A stretch of DNA of 26,141 nucleotides from Pleurotus ostreatus/Saccharomyces cerevisiae fusant (Eukaryota > Opisthokonta). Both the position numbers and the translations under genes were made by a program. The stretch covers positions 1 through 26,141 of the forward strand of contig JAMQCK010000362.1 of NCBI GenBank assembly GCA_024196135.1. The letters are read 5' to 3'. How positions within the stretch are numbered: the stretch's first letter is position 1; every line of letters begins with the position of its first letter. This document shows, piece by piece, positions 17,934-26,141 of this stretch. The notes below the pieces were generated by a model, which saw nothing but the letters and a program-made list of their open reading frames with translations, was not told where the DNA came from and made no database searches.

Positions 17934-19862
17934 ATGGGCCAAAGACGGCGGATTCTTCTCCTGTTAGCTCTTCTCTTCGCCCTACTCGTTGTAGTTGTGA
18001 AAGCGGACGATGTTGACGATGATGATGACGACGATGACAATGAGACTTATGACTATCAGGCCCAAGAGTGCGTCGCGTTGTCCCTTTTCTCCGTTCTTCG
18101 ACCGACACTCTGCAGGTACACGACCGATCCCTACCTCCAGTACCGCCCTGCGTTCCCCCGTTCCCTCCCTGTACAAATCCTCGTCACTGGAGTTGTATTT
18201 ACCCTCGTGGCTGTCCTATTCATCCATCTCATCTTCACCGCTACCTACCACTGGTCCCTCGCACCCGTCAACTACGTCTTGCAAGTCTCAGGCGTGACGA
18301 CACTGCTTATATCCCTCATCGCGACGCTCCATGTCGTTCTGTCAGCCACGATAGACGAGAGCAAGCAATGGCCGTACATGCTCAGCTACATCGCGGTCAA
18401 CGTACCCCCGCTAGACCTGTCCATTGGGAACGATGCGGCGGAGGACACTGGGTGGACCCTCCCTGAGCGCGCAACCTGGCTTGTCATGAATGCCTTCACT
18501 TCGGCGCTGATCCAGGTGCGTACTCGCGCACCCTCTCGCAAGCTCGTACTCATTTGTATGCAGATCACGCACATCCAATTCTTGACCTTACTCTTCCCCT
18601 CCCGCCTCGAAGCCCGCCTGATCCTCTTCCTTCTTGGTGAGTGCGACCCCCGTCGTGACGCATGTGATACTCATCGACCTATAGGTCCTATGGCCGTCGT
18701 TGCCTCCGTCATGCAGCTCGTCCCCATCAGTCAGAACACGAAGGTCACCGATATCGCGTCTGCAATACGTAATGTCTGCAACGCCACCCTCTCCCTCCTC
18801 TTCACCGCATCCCTCTTCATCTGGGGCCTTCTCGTCAACCGCAGACAAGCCTGGCGCACGGATGGCGGCACCGCAGCCTTTGGCGCGGCCGCCCTGACCC
18901 TCGCTATCGTGCAAACCGGCCTGAACATCCTCTACGTTCCCCGCGAAGAGGAGTATGTCTGGCTCCCGGGCCTCATCTGGGCCGTCATCCTCTGGCAGTC
19001 CTTCCTCGGCTGGTGGTGGTGGGTCGGCGCGGGAAGCGGATCGGGCCTGCGGGGCGAAGACGAGGAAGAAGATATGGCCCGCCGCGAGCGCAAGCGCGCA
19101 AAGCGCGAACGGAGGCGCCAGGAAGCGCGCGTCCGGCGCGAAGATCACAAAGCACGGGCCAGGACGATGTGGCGGGGCGTGTCTGGCGTCTTCGGGCCCG
19201 CGCAGCACCCTCGGCGCGAGGAAGACAGCGAGGAGCACGATCGGACGCCCGAGGAGACGGAGCGCGCCGCGGCGGAGAGCACCGCGTCGAGCGGGTCCAC
19301 CGGGACGCTCGTCCTCCCGCGCATCTTCCCGAAGGCCGTGCACCGCTGGTTCGCGCGGCTCCGGCGCGCACATACGGCGGCTGCCCGCGCGCAGGCGGCG
19401 GAGCGCATGGAGCGCATCCGCGAGATGGAGCGCGCGAAGATTGTGGATGCGGAAAGGCGGGGATTTGGCGTGGGCCGGATGCCGATGCGGTCGTCCGCGG
19501 CGGCGTCGTTCGAGGATGAAGACGGCGAACCGAAGTCCTCAGGCGAGGACGAGCCGAAGTCGTCCGGCGAGGAGGAAGGTCATGGAAGGATTGACGGAGA
19601 CGCCAGCGGTCATCCAGATGCTCAAAGCACCAGGGAAGGCGCGGACGGGGCTGGTGACAGCTCATCGGAAGGCCGCGCAAGGAGACGAAGTCCGCACGTC
19701 CACGAGGAAGAAGAGGAGCAACGCAGAAGACGAATCTCTGTGTCGCCGCCAACAATAGCCAGTGTGGGTGTTGGCGCCCCCGACCCAGAGCCGGTGCGGC
19801 AGTCGATGTGGTGGTGGGGACCGCTCGGGAGGTGGCGCTTGCAGGACAAGACTGTGTATTAG
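17934..19862 (+). CDS. Secreted-signal multipass membrane protein with basic and acidic cytoplasmic tail
   Basis: Four exons: 17934-18067, 18116-18515, 18564-18636, 18685-19862, giving 594 residues. All three introns are exactly 48 bases and contain no in-frame stop, so an unspliced frame of 642 residues also exists. The splice reading is preferred because GTGCGT/GTGAGT donors and CAG/TAG acceptors are present and hydrophobic helices join smoothly (SALIQ to ITHIQFLTLLF; LFLLG to PMAVVASVMQL). Order of parts: signal peptide (residues 1-24), an Asp-rich luminal linker, seven or eight membrane helices ending in FLGWWWWVGAG, then a Lys/Arg/Glu-rich helical segment and a long polar tail with Glu/Ser repeats (EPKSSGEDEPKSSGEEE). 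This domain layout recurs in basidiomycetes as an uncharacterised protein; I know of no assigned function. Several long antisense frames here are GC-driven shadows. Confidence 0.85.
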   Translation: MGQRRRILLLLALLFALLVVVVKADDVDDDDDDDDNETYDYQAQECVALSLFSVLRPTLCRYTTDPYLQYRPAFPRSLPVQILVTGVVFTLVAVLFIHLIFTATYHWSLAPVNYVLQVSGVTTLLISLIATLHVVLSATIDESKQWPYMLSYIAVNVPPLDLSIGNDAAEDTGWTLPERATWLVMNAFTSALIQVRTRAPSRKLVLICMQITHIQFLTLLFPSRLEARLILFLLGECDPRRDACDTHRPIGPMAVVASVMQLVPISQNTKVTDIASAIRNVCNATLSLLFTASLFIWGLLVNRRQAWRTDGGTAAFGAAALTLAIVQTGLNILYVPREEEYVWLPGLIWAVILWQSFLGWWWWVGAGSGSGLRGEDEEEDMARRERKRAKRERRRQEARVRREDHKARARTMWRGVSGVFGPAQHPRREEDSEEHDRTPEETERAAAESTASSGSTGTLVLPRIFPKAVHRWFARLRRAHTAAARAQAAERMERIREMERAKIVDAERRGFGVGRMPMRSSAAASFEDEDGEPKSSGEDEPKSSGEEEGHGRIDGDASGHPDAQSTREGADGAGDSSSEGRARRRSPHVHEEEEEQRRRRISVSPPTIASVGVGAPDPEPVRQSMWWWGPLGRWRLQDKTVY

Positions 19863-20108
19863 TAGTTATCTTGGTATTTATGTAGTGCGTGTAGTAAGGT
19901 ATGCTTTGCTTTCTTGTTCTGCGACTGTGGCCAAGTGGCAGGGAATCAGGTGATTCATCATGTAGTCGCGCAAAAGTCATAAGTACATCAATCGCGGATG
20001 GACAAGTTCGCTATCCTGCCTCAAGTCGTTAGTTGTGACTGGCCGAATCGCACAATCGGCGCGTTTGTGAAAGGCGAGAGAACCTTCGGAAAGCAGAAAA
20101 AAGTTGAC
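19863..20108. other. Convergent intergenic spacer
   Basis: This short spacer lies between the end of the membrane-protein gene and the tRNA gene. It should hold the polyadenylation region of the plus-strand gene. Nothing else is seen. Confidence 0.4.
20097..20102 (-). terminator. Pol III terminator of tRNA-Glu
   Basis: Six T residues in a row on the minus strand begin seven bases beyond the tRNA 3' end, a standard Pol III stop. Confidence 0.8.
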
Positions 20109-20180
20109 TTCGGATACGGGGAATCGAACCCCGAGCTGCCGCGTGAGAGGCGGCAATGTTAGCCGTTACACCATATCCGA
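20109..20180 (-). tRNA. tRNA-Glu (anticodon CUC)
   Basis: The 72-base minus-strand sequence folds as a tRNA. The acceptor stem pairs TCGGATA with TATCCGA, the anticodon stem GCCGC/GCGGC encloses CTCTCAC with anticodon CTC at 20147-20145, and the T arm carries the intact B box GGTTCGAATCC. The A-box region reads TGGTGTAACGGC. The discriminator base is A, and CCA is not encoded, as expected in eukaryotes. No intron is present. It decodes GAG, a preferred glutamate codon in GC-rich fungi. Confidence 0.97.
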
Positions 20181-20346
20181 TTGGGAGGGTACCAGGTTTG
20201 CTGAGCCTACGATGTCTGGAAGCATTGACCTAGATGCAAACCATTGCACGCTTCACTCTCTCTACATACCAACTAGAGCTGAGCTGAACATACGAGAGAA
20301 GAGGCGTACGAAGAATCAATCAACAAACTTCAAGATCAAGTCGAGA

Positions 20347-22127
20347 CTAATAGCCATCATCTGAGGATTCTTCATCGGAATCGTCCATTGTGTAGTCGGT
20401 TTCAGTACCGCCCTCGCTGTCGCTGGAGTCACCGTGTTTCTCTTTCTCGTCACTTTCTCTCTGTACGCCACTCGAGTTGAGGTTTTTTTCGTCGCTGTCA
20501 TAACATTGCTCAGACACAGCGGTGAAAGACGACGACTCGCTGCCACTCACAAGTATATGTCAATCGGAGATCGCGTTATCTCTCGCCTCTCCAATGCAGG
20601 GTACAGAATGCCATTTACGACACAATCTGTCGCTCGGAAGCCGTACAGAGCTTGCGTAACGTCTTCTAGGGAACGATCTTCGTCGTCGTACCGGTCCTTG
20701 AGGATAGAGATGACAACGGAAAGAGATCGAAGATCGGGGAGTGCGGAATCAGGATTGTATAGCGAGGGGGTCAGGTCGCGGAAGAAACTGTCGGTCAGGT
20801 AATCGCGCCGACACTCTGCGTCGATCTTCAGCTCCACAATAGCCGGGAGGCCCCGAAGCAAGTCGACCATGGTACCCGCCACGTATTCGCAACTCCTTTG
20901 CGAAGTGGCTGCGATGATTCTCGGCTTTACAGAGAAGGTAGTCACCAGAGCGGACGACCGGTGCACCATCTGCAGAATGCTAGGCACGTCACAGGTGTCT
21001 AGCTGTAGATTTTCTATGGCAAGGTCGTGCAGAGCCGGCACCGTCAACGACTGGCAAAGGAACCGATGTGTGCTATCGTGGGTGAGACGCAGTGTCTGCA
21101 GCATAGGTAGCTCCACGGGTTCGTCGTATTTGAGAGACTTCCACCGGCGAAGCTCGCCAACGGTGACGGCGGTGACCAGAATTTCCATCGTCTGCAGGGT
21201 TGGCGCCGATTGTCGGATGATGTACAGACAGTCCGTCAGCAGCATTGCACGTAGAAATAGACTGGTAAGCGCCAGATTCGGCAGACGCTGGACCTCACGG
21301 GCCATCTCCTGGTCAGATTGCCCGATGCTAAGGTTGCGCAGGCGTGGCGCATCTGCTAGCATCAAGAAGAGCGCATGAGGACCCGGGCTTTGCAGCGTCA
21401 GCGTCTCCAGGGCAGGGAAGGAAAGGGGCGGGTGATTTTGCCAAAAAGTGGGGCTGTTCATTGTCCGAATCTCTGCGGTTTTCCAGCGATGTGATTGCGC
21501 ACATATTTCCTTCCATACGTCGCTATTCCGCACAAGCTCAACGTGCTTGTCATACACCAAGATGCGTAGGCGTAAAGGGCAATCGGCCGACAAGCGTAGT
21601 TGAGCACGAGCAATTGCGAATCGGCGATATTCCGGGATACTATCTGTGACCGAGTAGAAATGGAGGAGAACTGTTGACCACAGCTGTGGCGTCGATAAGA
21701 CGATGGTGCGCCAGGTGAAGTTGACAGTGGAGATGCAGTGCAGATCGTCTGGGAGGAAATCCATGTTGTCTAGCACTTGGTTGAAGATCTCCACCATAAT
21801 TTCCATAGGCATCTTTCGGATGGGTGCCATGATAGCTTTGCACAGGCGCAATAGCCTCTGCGCCCGCGTTCTGTCCTCCCTAAGAGAGTCGACATCGCTA
21901 GCTGCTTTTAGCGTCGTGTCGGTAGCTGCCAACGCGAGAGCCTCGCGCGAACGGCACGCTCGTATGTTCTCCTTTAAGCAGTCGATGATACCCTCAAGTT
22001 CTATGATGATGATTCGTAACGCTTCGGCATGTCCTGCGGAGGGTAGATGTCCGGACCGCAGGAGCTGAAGATCAGCGAGTGGCGCAGCGCGTTCTGCCAG
22101 GACTTCCAGGCGCTGGGCACGCTCCAT
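20347..22127 (-). CDS. F-box protein with N-terminal coiled coil and leucine-rich repeats
   Basis: The main exon, 22127-20551, is open over 525 codons. It starts with a helical, probably coiled-coil region (about 1-95), then a clear F-box: APIRKMPMEIMVEIFNQV with STVNFTWRTIVLSTPQLWS at about 101-152. Leucine-rich stretches follow, e.g. FPALETLTLQSPGPHALFLM and LPMLQTLRLTHDSTHRF. Such proteins are adaptors of SCF ubiquitin ligases; the substrate is unknown. At the 3' end a GTGAGT donor sits just before a stop (20549-20547). Splicing out 20550-20495 joins in frame to 20494-20347, adding a very acidic tail (SDEKNLNSS..., DDSDEESSDDGY), for 574 residues. Without splicing the protein is 526 residues. 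I prefer the spliced form because the tail reads as coding. This gene is much longer than the F-box pair at the left of the window. Confidence 0.85.
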
Positions 22128-22539
22128 TGGCGAAGGGTGAGCCAGGGGAGTGTAAGGCGCAATGGATGGCGGGAGTTCGCGAGTGTGCTGCGATGATGGT
22201 AAGAGGCAAGAAACAAACGCAGGCCAAATGCCTGCTTGTCACGTTGCGAACACGCGGCCGGTGATGCCGGTGATGGCTGGACCACTAGGACCAACTAACT
22301 GCAAAACGGATGTACGCAGAGATGAGGATACATATTGCGTACACATACATACAACATATATATGCATGGGGGATAGGTCAAAGGCAAGAAAGATAGTATC
22401 CGAATCATCTGACTAACACGTCCAGCGTCGTTCGTAAAACCGGATTGCTATCAAGAACGATGTCCTCTCCTGTCCGTTGTGCTTCGCCAAGAATCCTCAT
22501 TCCTTGACCGTTTCCAAGCTTCTTTCAATTACCATGCCA
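22128..22539. promoter_or_regulatory. Upstream region of the long F-box gene
   Basis: These about 410 bases hold no gene. They contain the F-box promoter and the 3' region of the RCC2-like gene. An AT-rich patch with CATATATATGCATG lies near 22350-22370, too far upstream to be an ordinary TATA box for the ATG at 22127. Confidence 0.35.
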
Positions 22540-25133
22540 TCACTGGCGGGCCTTCTTGTATGCTGCAAAGCGCGGACGTCAAATCGTCGGTCACGGCGAG
22601 GACCACAAGCAAACTCACCAGCATCGTCGACGGGCGCCTTGCGCTTTGCACCCGCCTGTGCTTCCGCAAGCTGGGCCCAGCGGCCGACAGGCGCACCGGG
22701 TGTAGCGATACATTTGGGGCAGAACCACTCGCCTTCAGGGACCGCGCTCAACGGCGGATTTAAGCAGGTGAGATGGTAGGGCGCGTCGCACTGGGAATCC
22801 ACTCGATGAGGGCCGGCCATTCGCGCGAGGATGAGCAGGAACCCACCTTCTCACACTCGAGGAGCTCATCGTCTTCTGACGCCTTTCCGCACCCTAAGCA
22901 TGCCTCCGGCGCGTCGACGTCGAAGGGGTGTCTGGGACGGTCCGACAATTCGTCGCTAGGCCGTGCGATGAACAGTGTCGTATGTTGTCCAGCAGCGACG
23001 CTTGAGATCATTCGTTAGGCAAAGGAAATTGGGAGACGAGGATGACGAGAGCATACTCAATGACATCGACCTCTAACAACGGCTTGTTCTTCGTTGCCTT
23101 CGTTGCGCTCTTGTTCTCGTCGGGTCCGAGGCCAAGCTCGCCTTCAAAGAAGCTGATTAGCTCGTGTTCGTTTGGATCCGGTTGTTTATAGCTGAAGGCG
23201 TTGAGCTGAGCTCAGGAAGCATCACCTACCATTGGCGGCATTCTGACCCCAGCAAACGGTCATATTCTTTCCTTCATGCCCAGCTTCGTCGTTGGGCGTG
23301 AGCACAAAGTGAGTCACGCCACCGCAAGAGACGTGCGTTGTCCTGCATGCCCTGAACCAGTCGTTAGTCCAGGTCAGGTAGACGAAGGGTCAATGTTTGT
23401 GCGAGGAGCTGAATGGCGAAGGGTGGTTGATAGAAGAGAAGGTTCAACGCACATGATGTCCTGTATCGGTTTGAAGTACGTCCACGGGGAGCCGACGGAG
23501 CCTATCCGATTATATGAGCCAAAATTCCGGGCGCATACGAAGGGCCACTGTGTACTCGCCTTCGCCGCTGTTCTTCCACTGTCGGATACCATTCAGCCAA
23601 CACGTCCAGAGGATATTATATACAAGGAAGAGATGTCTACCTTGCCCGCCATATAGTACACGCCCTGCTTATCGACCACGACGCTGTTCGTCGGGCCTGC
23701 AGTAACGAGCGAGCCCATGGAAATTTCCTTGGGACCAGCGAACTGGAAAATCAAGGTCAATTGCATGCGCCGGCAGTATTATCCGAGTCGACCCACGTGT
23801 GGCACGACAACGGGCTTCAACCGGTCCTTCTGGTCTCCAAGGCCGAGGCGGCAGTACCCGTTATATCCCCACACAAAGACCACACTATACGGGGAAACAT
23901 GTGAGTCAGAGGCTATACACAAATAAGCAGCCCGCGCGGCACGCACCCGGCATCGTCGATGGCGATACAATGTTGCTGGCCCGCGGAGACGTCCACGATG
24001 GTGCGATTCGCAAGCTCTTTGATGAGAACTAAGATAGAAGGGGAATGTGTGACGGGGAAAGGTCACGAAGCGGGCACGGTCAGCGTCTGATTTATGCGAA
24101 GGCGGGTAGGTCGAGTGCATACGTGGTACAGTTTCGATTCCGAAGACTACTCGTTGACCGGTTGCGAGACGCTCGCCCGTGTCACCGTTACCCAATTGAC
24201 CCTTCTCGGCACTTCCAAAGGCATACACTGAAGTACCGGATATTCACGAAGAAGAGGCATTCCATCCAATGTGGAATTTGGGCGGGCGAAAGAAGGCGGA
24301 ATGATAGAAAGGGAACCACGGAGACGCAAGGCACATACAGTTAGCGACATGGAATGACGGCAGCACGAGCGACGTACATTTGCCTGACTTGGTAAGGACG
24401 ACGCTGAAGGAGATTCCGGCGGCAGCCTTGACGACATGCTCCTCGTTATCTTCGCGGTCCAGAACAGATACTCGCTTGAACTTGTTGATCTCGGGGCATA
24501 CATCCTGCCCGCACTAGACGAAAGATGTCGAGACTCAGCTACCCGCCAATGAACGCCATGCACAGACGCGCTCACCTGACCGAGCGTGTTTGCCCCCGCC
24601 GCCCATACTTGCCCTTCGTCCGCGACCAAGAGCGTGTGATAGCGGCCGCACGCAGCGTGAACAAAGCGCGCAGTCGGCGACGCGCCCAATTCCCTGGGGG
24701 TCACCCGCCGCGGCGCGTTCTCCGAGATGGCAGTACCGGGTACGCCGAGCTGCCCGTGGGCGTTACGGCCAAATAGCCAGGCCGAGCCGTCGGCGTCAAT
24801 GACGACGTTGTGGCAGCTGCAGCAGGAGGTGTGGACGGAAACGGCGCGCACATTGCTCAGTGAGCGGAGGATGTGGGGTTCGAGGAGGTCGGGGTTCCTA
24901 CTAGGGATGAGCGGGGAAGCGCGCGGGGAACATTGACAGGGGACGTACTCCGGCTCGACACCTTCCGCGGCCTTGACCCTGTCCTTCCGCCCGAGTTTCG
25001 CCCTGCACGAGGATTAGCCTAGCTACAGTCATGGTCAATGGCAACACACCAGTCAGTCCCGCCAGTGGTCAGCACTGAGGAGGTCCGCGTTGCATAGCAC
25101 GTCAGTATTCGTGGCGATTAGATTCGGGTTCAT
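22540..25133 (-). CDS. RCC2-like beta-propeller protein with C-terminal PHD finger
   Basis: Fourteen exons after the first join in frame: 25002-24949, 24897-24576, 24513-24378, 24227-24123, 24028-23947, 23884-23797, 23742-23641, 23578-23560, 23501-23453, 23351-23230, 23141-23057, 23000-22847, 22790-22619, 22562-22540; about 504 codons plus a short first exon ending at 25050. RCC1-type blades are plain: [49 protein letters not shown]2-specific phrases include [10 protein letters not shown] with [21 protein letters not shown] and [10 protein letters not shown] with GELGLGP. RCC2 (TD-60) is linked to small GTPases, chromatin and mitosis in animals. After [17 protein letters not shown] comes a full C4HC3 PHD finger (CLGC, CEKC, HLTC, CPKC), which in other proteins reads histone H3 tails. 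The start is unresolved: the ATG at 25133 is one base out of frame with the conserved [13 protein letters not shown]. Confidence 0.9.
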
Positions 25134-25635
25134 TTCAGTTCGGGGAGGTTTGGGGAAGCACAGGGCAGAATAAGGACTATCAGCGGGGTGTTCAACTGAC
25201 ATTCAGCGGGGAAATGGCGGACCTCTGCCCCATTGCGGTTGAGTTGAAGAAGAGCCGTTGCTGGCGTTTACGCTCATTGTTGACCACAGTCAACCGCCAC
25301 AATGCACCCGATCGAACGAGGCCGGGGCCCGGCGGGCCGCCCTCACCGGCGCAGCCTCCTCACGTGCAGCTACCGGCACTCCCCGACGTTATGTTCGACT
25401 TTTGAAAGGGTCCTGAGAGCTATAGATACATGCAAAATAAGAGGGGAAGCAAGTTAGAAAGAAGGAGCAATGTAAATAGCAAGCAAATGACAAAATATAC
25501 GGTCAAACATATGCAACAGATTTTCTGCTCGCGTGTCCCACACTAGACGTCCAAGATGCTGAACCACGCGCTTGTCTCCTGACAGCACGTGATCCATTTC
25601 CGGGCTTTATATACGATTCGTAGCCACCGATCACC
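25134..25635. other. Gene-free stretch upstream of the RCC2-like gene
   Basis: No gene is supported in these about 500 bases. They should include the promoter of the RCC2-like gene. A TATATA within TTTATATACGATTCG lies near 25605-25620 on the plus strand. Confidence 0.35.
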
Positions 25636-25667
25636 TCAGTTGTTTGTCCCATACCCCGACGACTGAG
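25636..25667 (+). repeat. 32-base dyad element, copy 1
   Basis: The element begins TCAGTTGT and ends ACGACTGAG, with a central TTGTCCCATACCCCG shared with the second copy. It differs from copy 2 at one base, which breaks one of the eight terminal inverted-repeat pairs. Confidence 0.65.
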
Positions 25668-25738
25668 GTGAGTTCTCATACATATGGTACCTACTCCCTA
25701 CTCACTGGATTAGACTGTCCGTCATCCAGGTGATTATA

Positions 25739-25770
25739 TCAGTCGTTTGTCCCATACCCCGACGACTGAG
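25739..25770 (+). repeat. 32-base dyad element, copy 2
   Basis: The element begins TCAGTCGT and ends ACGACTGA, a perfect 8-base inverted repeat. Next to it, a second word (GACTGTCCGTCATCCAG) is also duplicated, at 25713-25729 and 25770-25786. The spacing of the dyad copies is 103 bases. They lie 126-260 bases before the ATG at 25896, so a regulatory role is possible. Confidence 0.65.
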
Positions 25771-25895
25771 ACTGTCCGTCATCCAGCCAGATCGCAGCTT
25801 CCAGCAGGTTATGAGCCCTTAAGCCATCCGGAACTGCCTTTTGGAACTCACTGGACGACTTCCTGGGGATTTTATACGACTCGCCTTTCTTAACG

Positions 25896-26141
25896 ATGAA
25901 CAATCCGTTCTTCGGACGCTCTGAGCACGGCTCGCCCTTCCCGACCGCCCCGCCCGCGTACCCGACTCCGATCTCGCACCCGCCTAGGGCGATTTCTCGC
26001 GCACTGCCTTCCGACGACTTCTCGCACGCCTTTGCCACCGTCACTCTCGATTCCGCGTCCCAACCCGCCGCCCTCGTTGAGCCAGAGACCCCTACGTATG
26101 TTTCTAGTTATATGTCCCTCCAGAACCCCTCGTCCTTGCCT
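25896..26141 (+). CDS. Proline-rich hypothetical protein (5' part, cut by window edge)
   Basis: The frame opens with ATG at 25896 and stays open to the last base, 82 codons. It starts MNNPFFGRSEHGSPFPTAPP and is rich in Pro, Ser, Ala and Thr, with no hydrophobic signal. It is probably a disordered N-terminal tail. TTTTATAC lies about 25 bases before the ATG. An overlapping minus-strand frame (25739-26044) contains KIPRKSSSEFQKAVPDG with LLEAAIWLDDGQ and also looks somewhat coding, so the strand is not certain. No family is recognised. Confidence 0.4.
   Translation, partial: MNNPFFGRSEHGSPFPTAPPAYPTPISHPPRAISRALPSDDFSHAFATVTLDSASQPAALVEPETPTYVSSYMSLQNPSSLP

Noticed and set aside
18588..19980. 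Long minus-strand frames of 261 and 331 codons, and a 267-codon plus frame in another phase
   Set aside because: All overlap the 3' exon of the membrane-protein gene. Their Arg/Pro/Ala-rich composition is the usual shadow of a GC-rich, charged coding sequence.
23342..23352. Alternative acceptor nine bases downstream in the RCC2-like gene (GCATGCAG)
   Set aside because: Both acceptors keep the frame and differ by three residues. The choice cannot be made from sequence and does not change the gene call.
1..26141. CRISPR arrays, intact transposases or reverse transcriptases, rRNA genes, biosynthetic cluster enzymes
   Set aside because: None were found on either strand. The repeats present are few-copy and lack spacer regularity.

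Overview
The window looks like nuclear DNA of a filamentous basidiomycete, most likely an Agaricomycete of polypore type. It is GC-rich. Almost every gene is cut by introns of about 45-60 bases with GT(A/G)-AG borders and CTNAC-like branch points. Several products belong to families typical of these fungi: leucine-rich F-box-like proteins, a seven-helix membrane protein with a VWRAW motif, a cruciform-DNA-recognition (Hmp1/CsbD-like) stress protein, and a signal-peptide multipass protein with a lysine/arginine-rich tail. No sequence search was possible, so the organism and all family names rest on recognised motifs and reconstructed splice patterns.

Layout. 1-1934 (minus): two tandem F-box-like genes, the left one cut by the window edge, duplicated together with their promoters. 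2309-3636 (minus): a five-exon isocitrate lyase/PEP mutase superfamily enzyme of the oxaloacetate-hydrolase-like group. 5112-5588 (minus): Hub1/UBL5, a ubiquitin-like splicing modifier. About 5845-5953 (minus): a U6 snRNA gene, next to Hub1. 6357-6767 (plus): the Hmp1-like protein. 7.0-15.2 kb: a long gene-poor or decayed tract with exon-like fragments, a 24-base minisatellite, an 82-base pure purine run, a remnant of an FAD monooxygenase and a frame-broken reading frame. 15.17-15.50 kb: a repeat with two GC-rich palindromes whose differences look like CpG decay. 15693-17070 (minus) and 17934-19862 (plus): two divergent membrane-protein genes. 20109-20180 (minus): tRNA-Glu(CUC). 20347-22127 (minus): a long F-box protein. 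22540-about 25133 (minus): an RCC2-like beta-propeller protein with a C-terminal PHD finger. 25896 to the right edge (plus): the start of a proline-rich protein.

The strongest functional neighbourhood is Hub1 beside U6. Both act in the spliceosome, around the U4/U6.U5 tri-snRNP, and both lie on the same strand a few hundred bases apart. The rest reads as ordinary housekeeping and lineage-specific fungal genes around a repeat-rich, decaying island. I found no CRISPR array, no intact transposase or reverse transcriptase, and no recognisable biosynthetic gene cluster.
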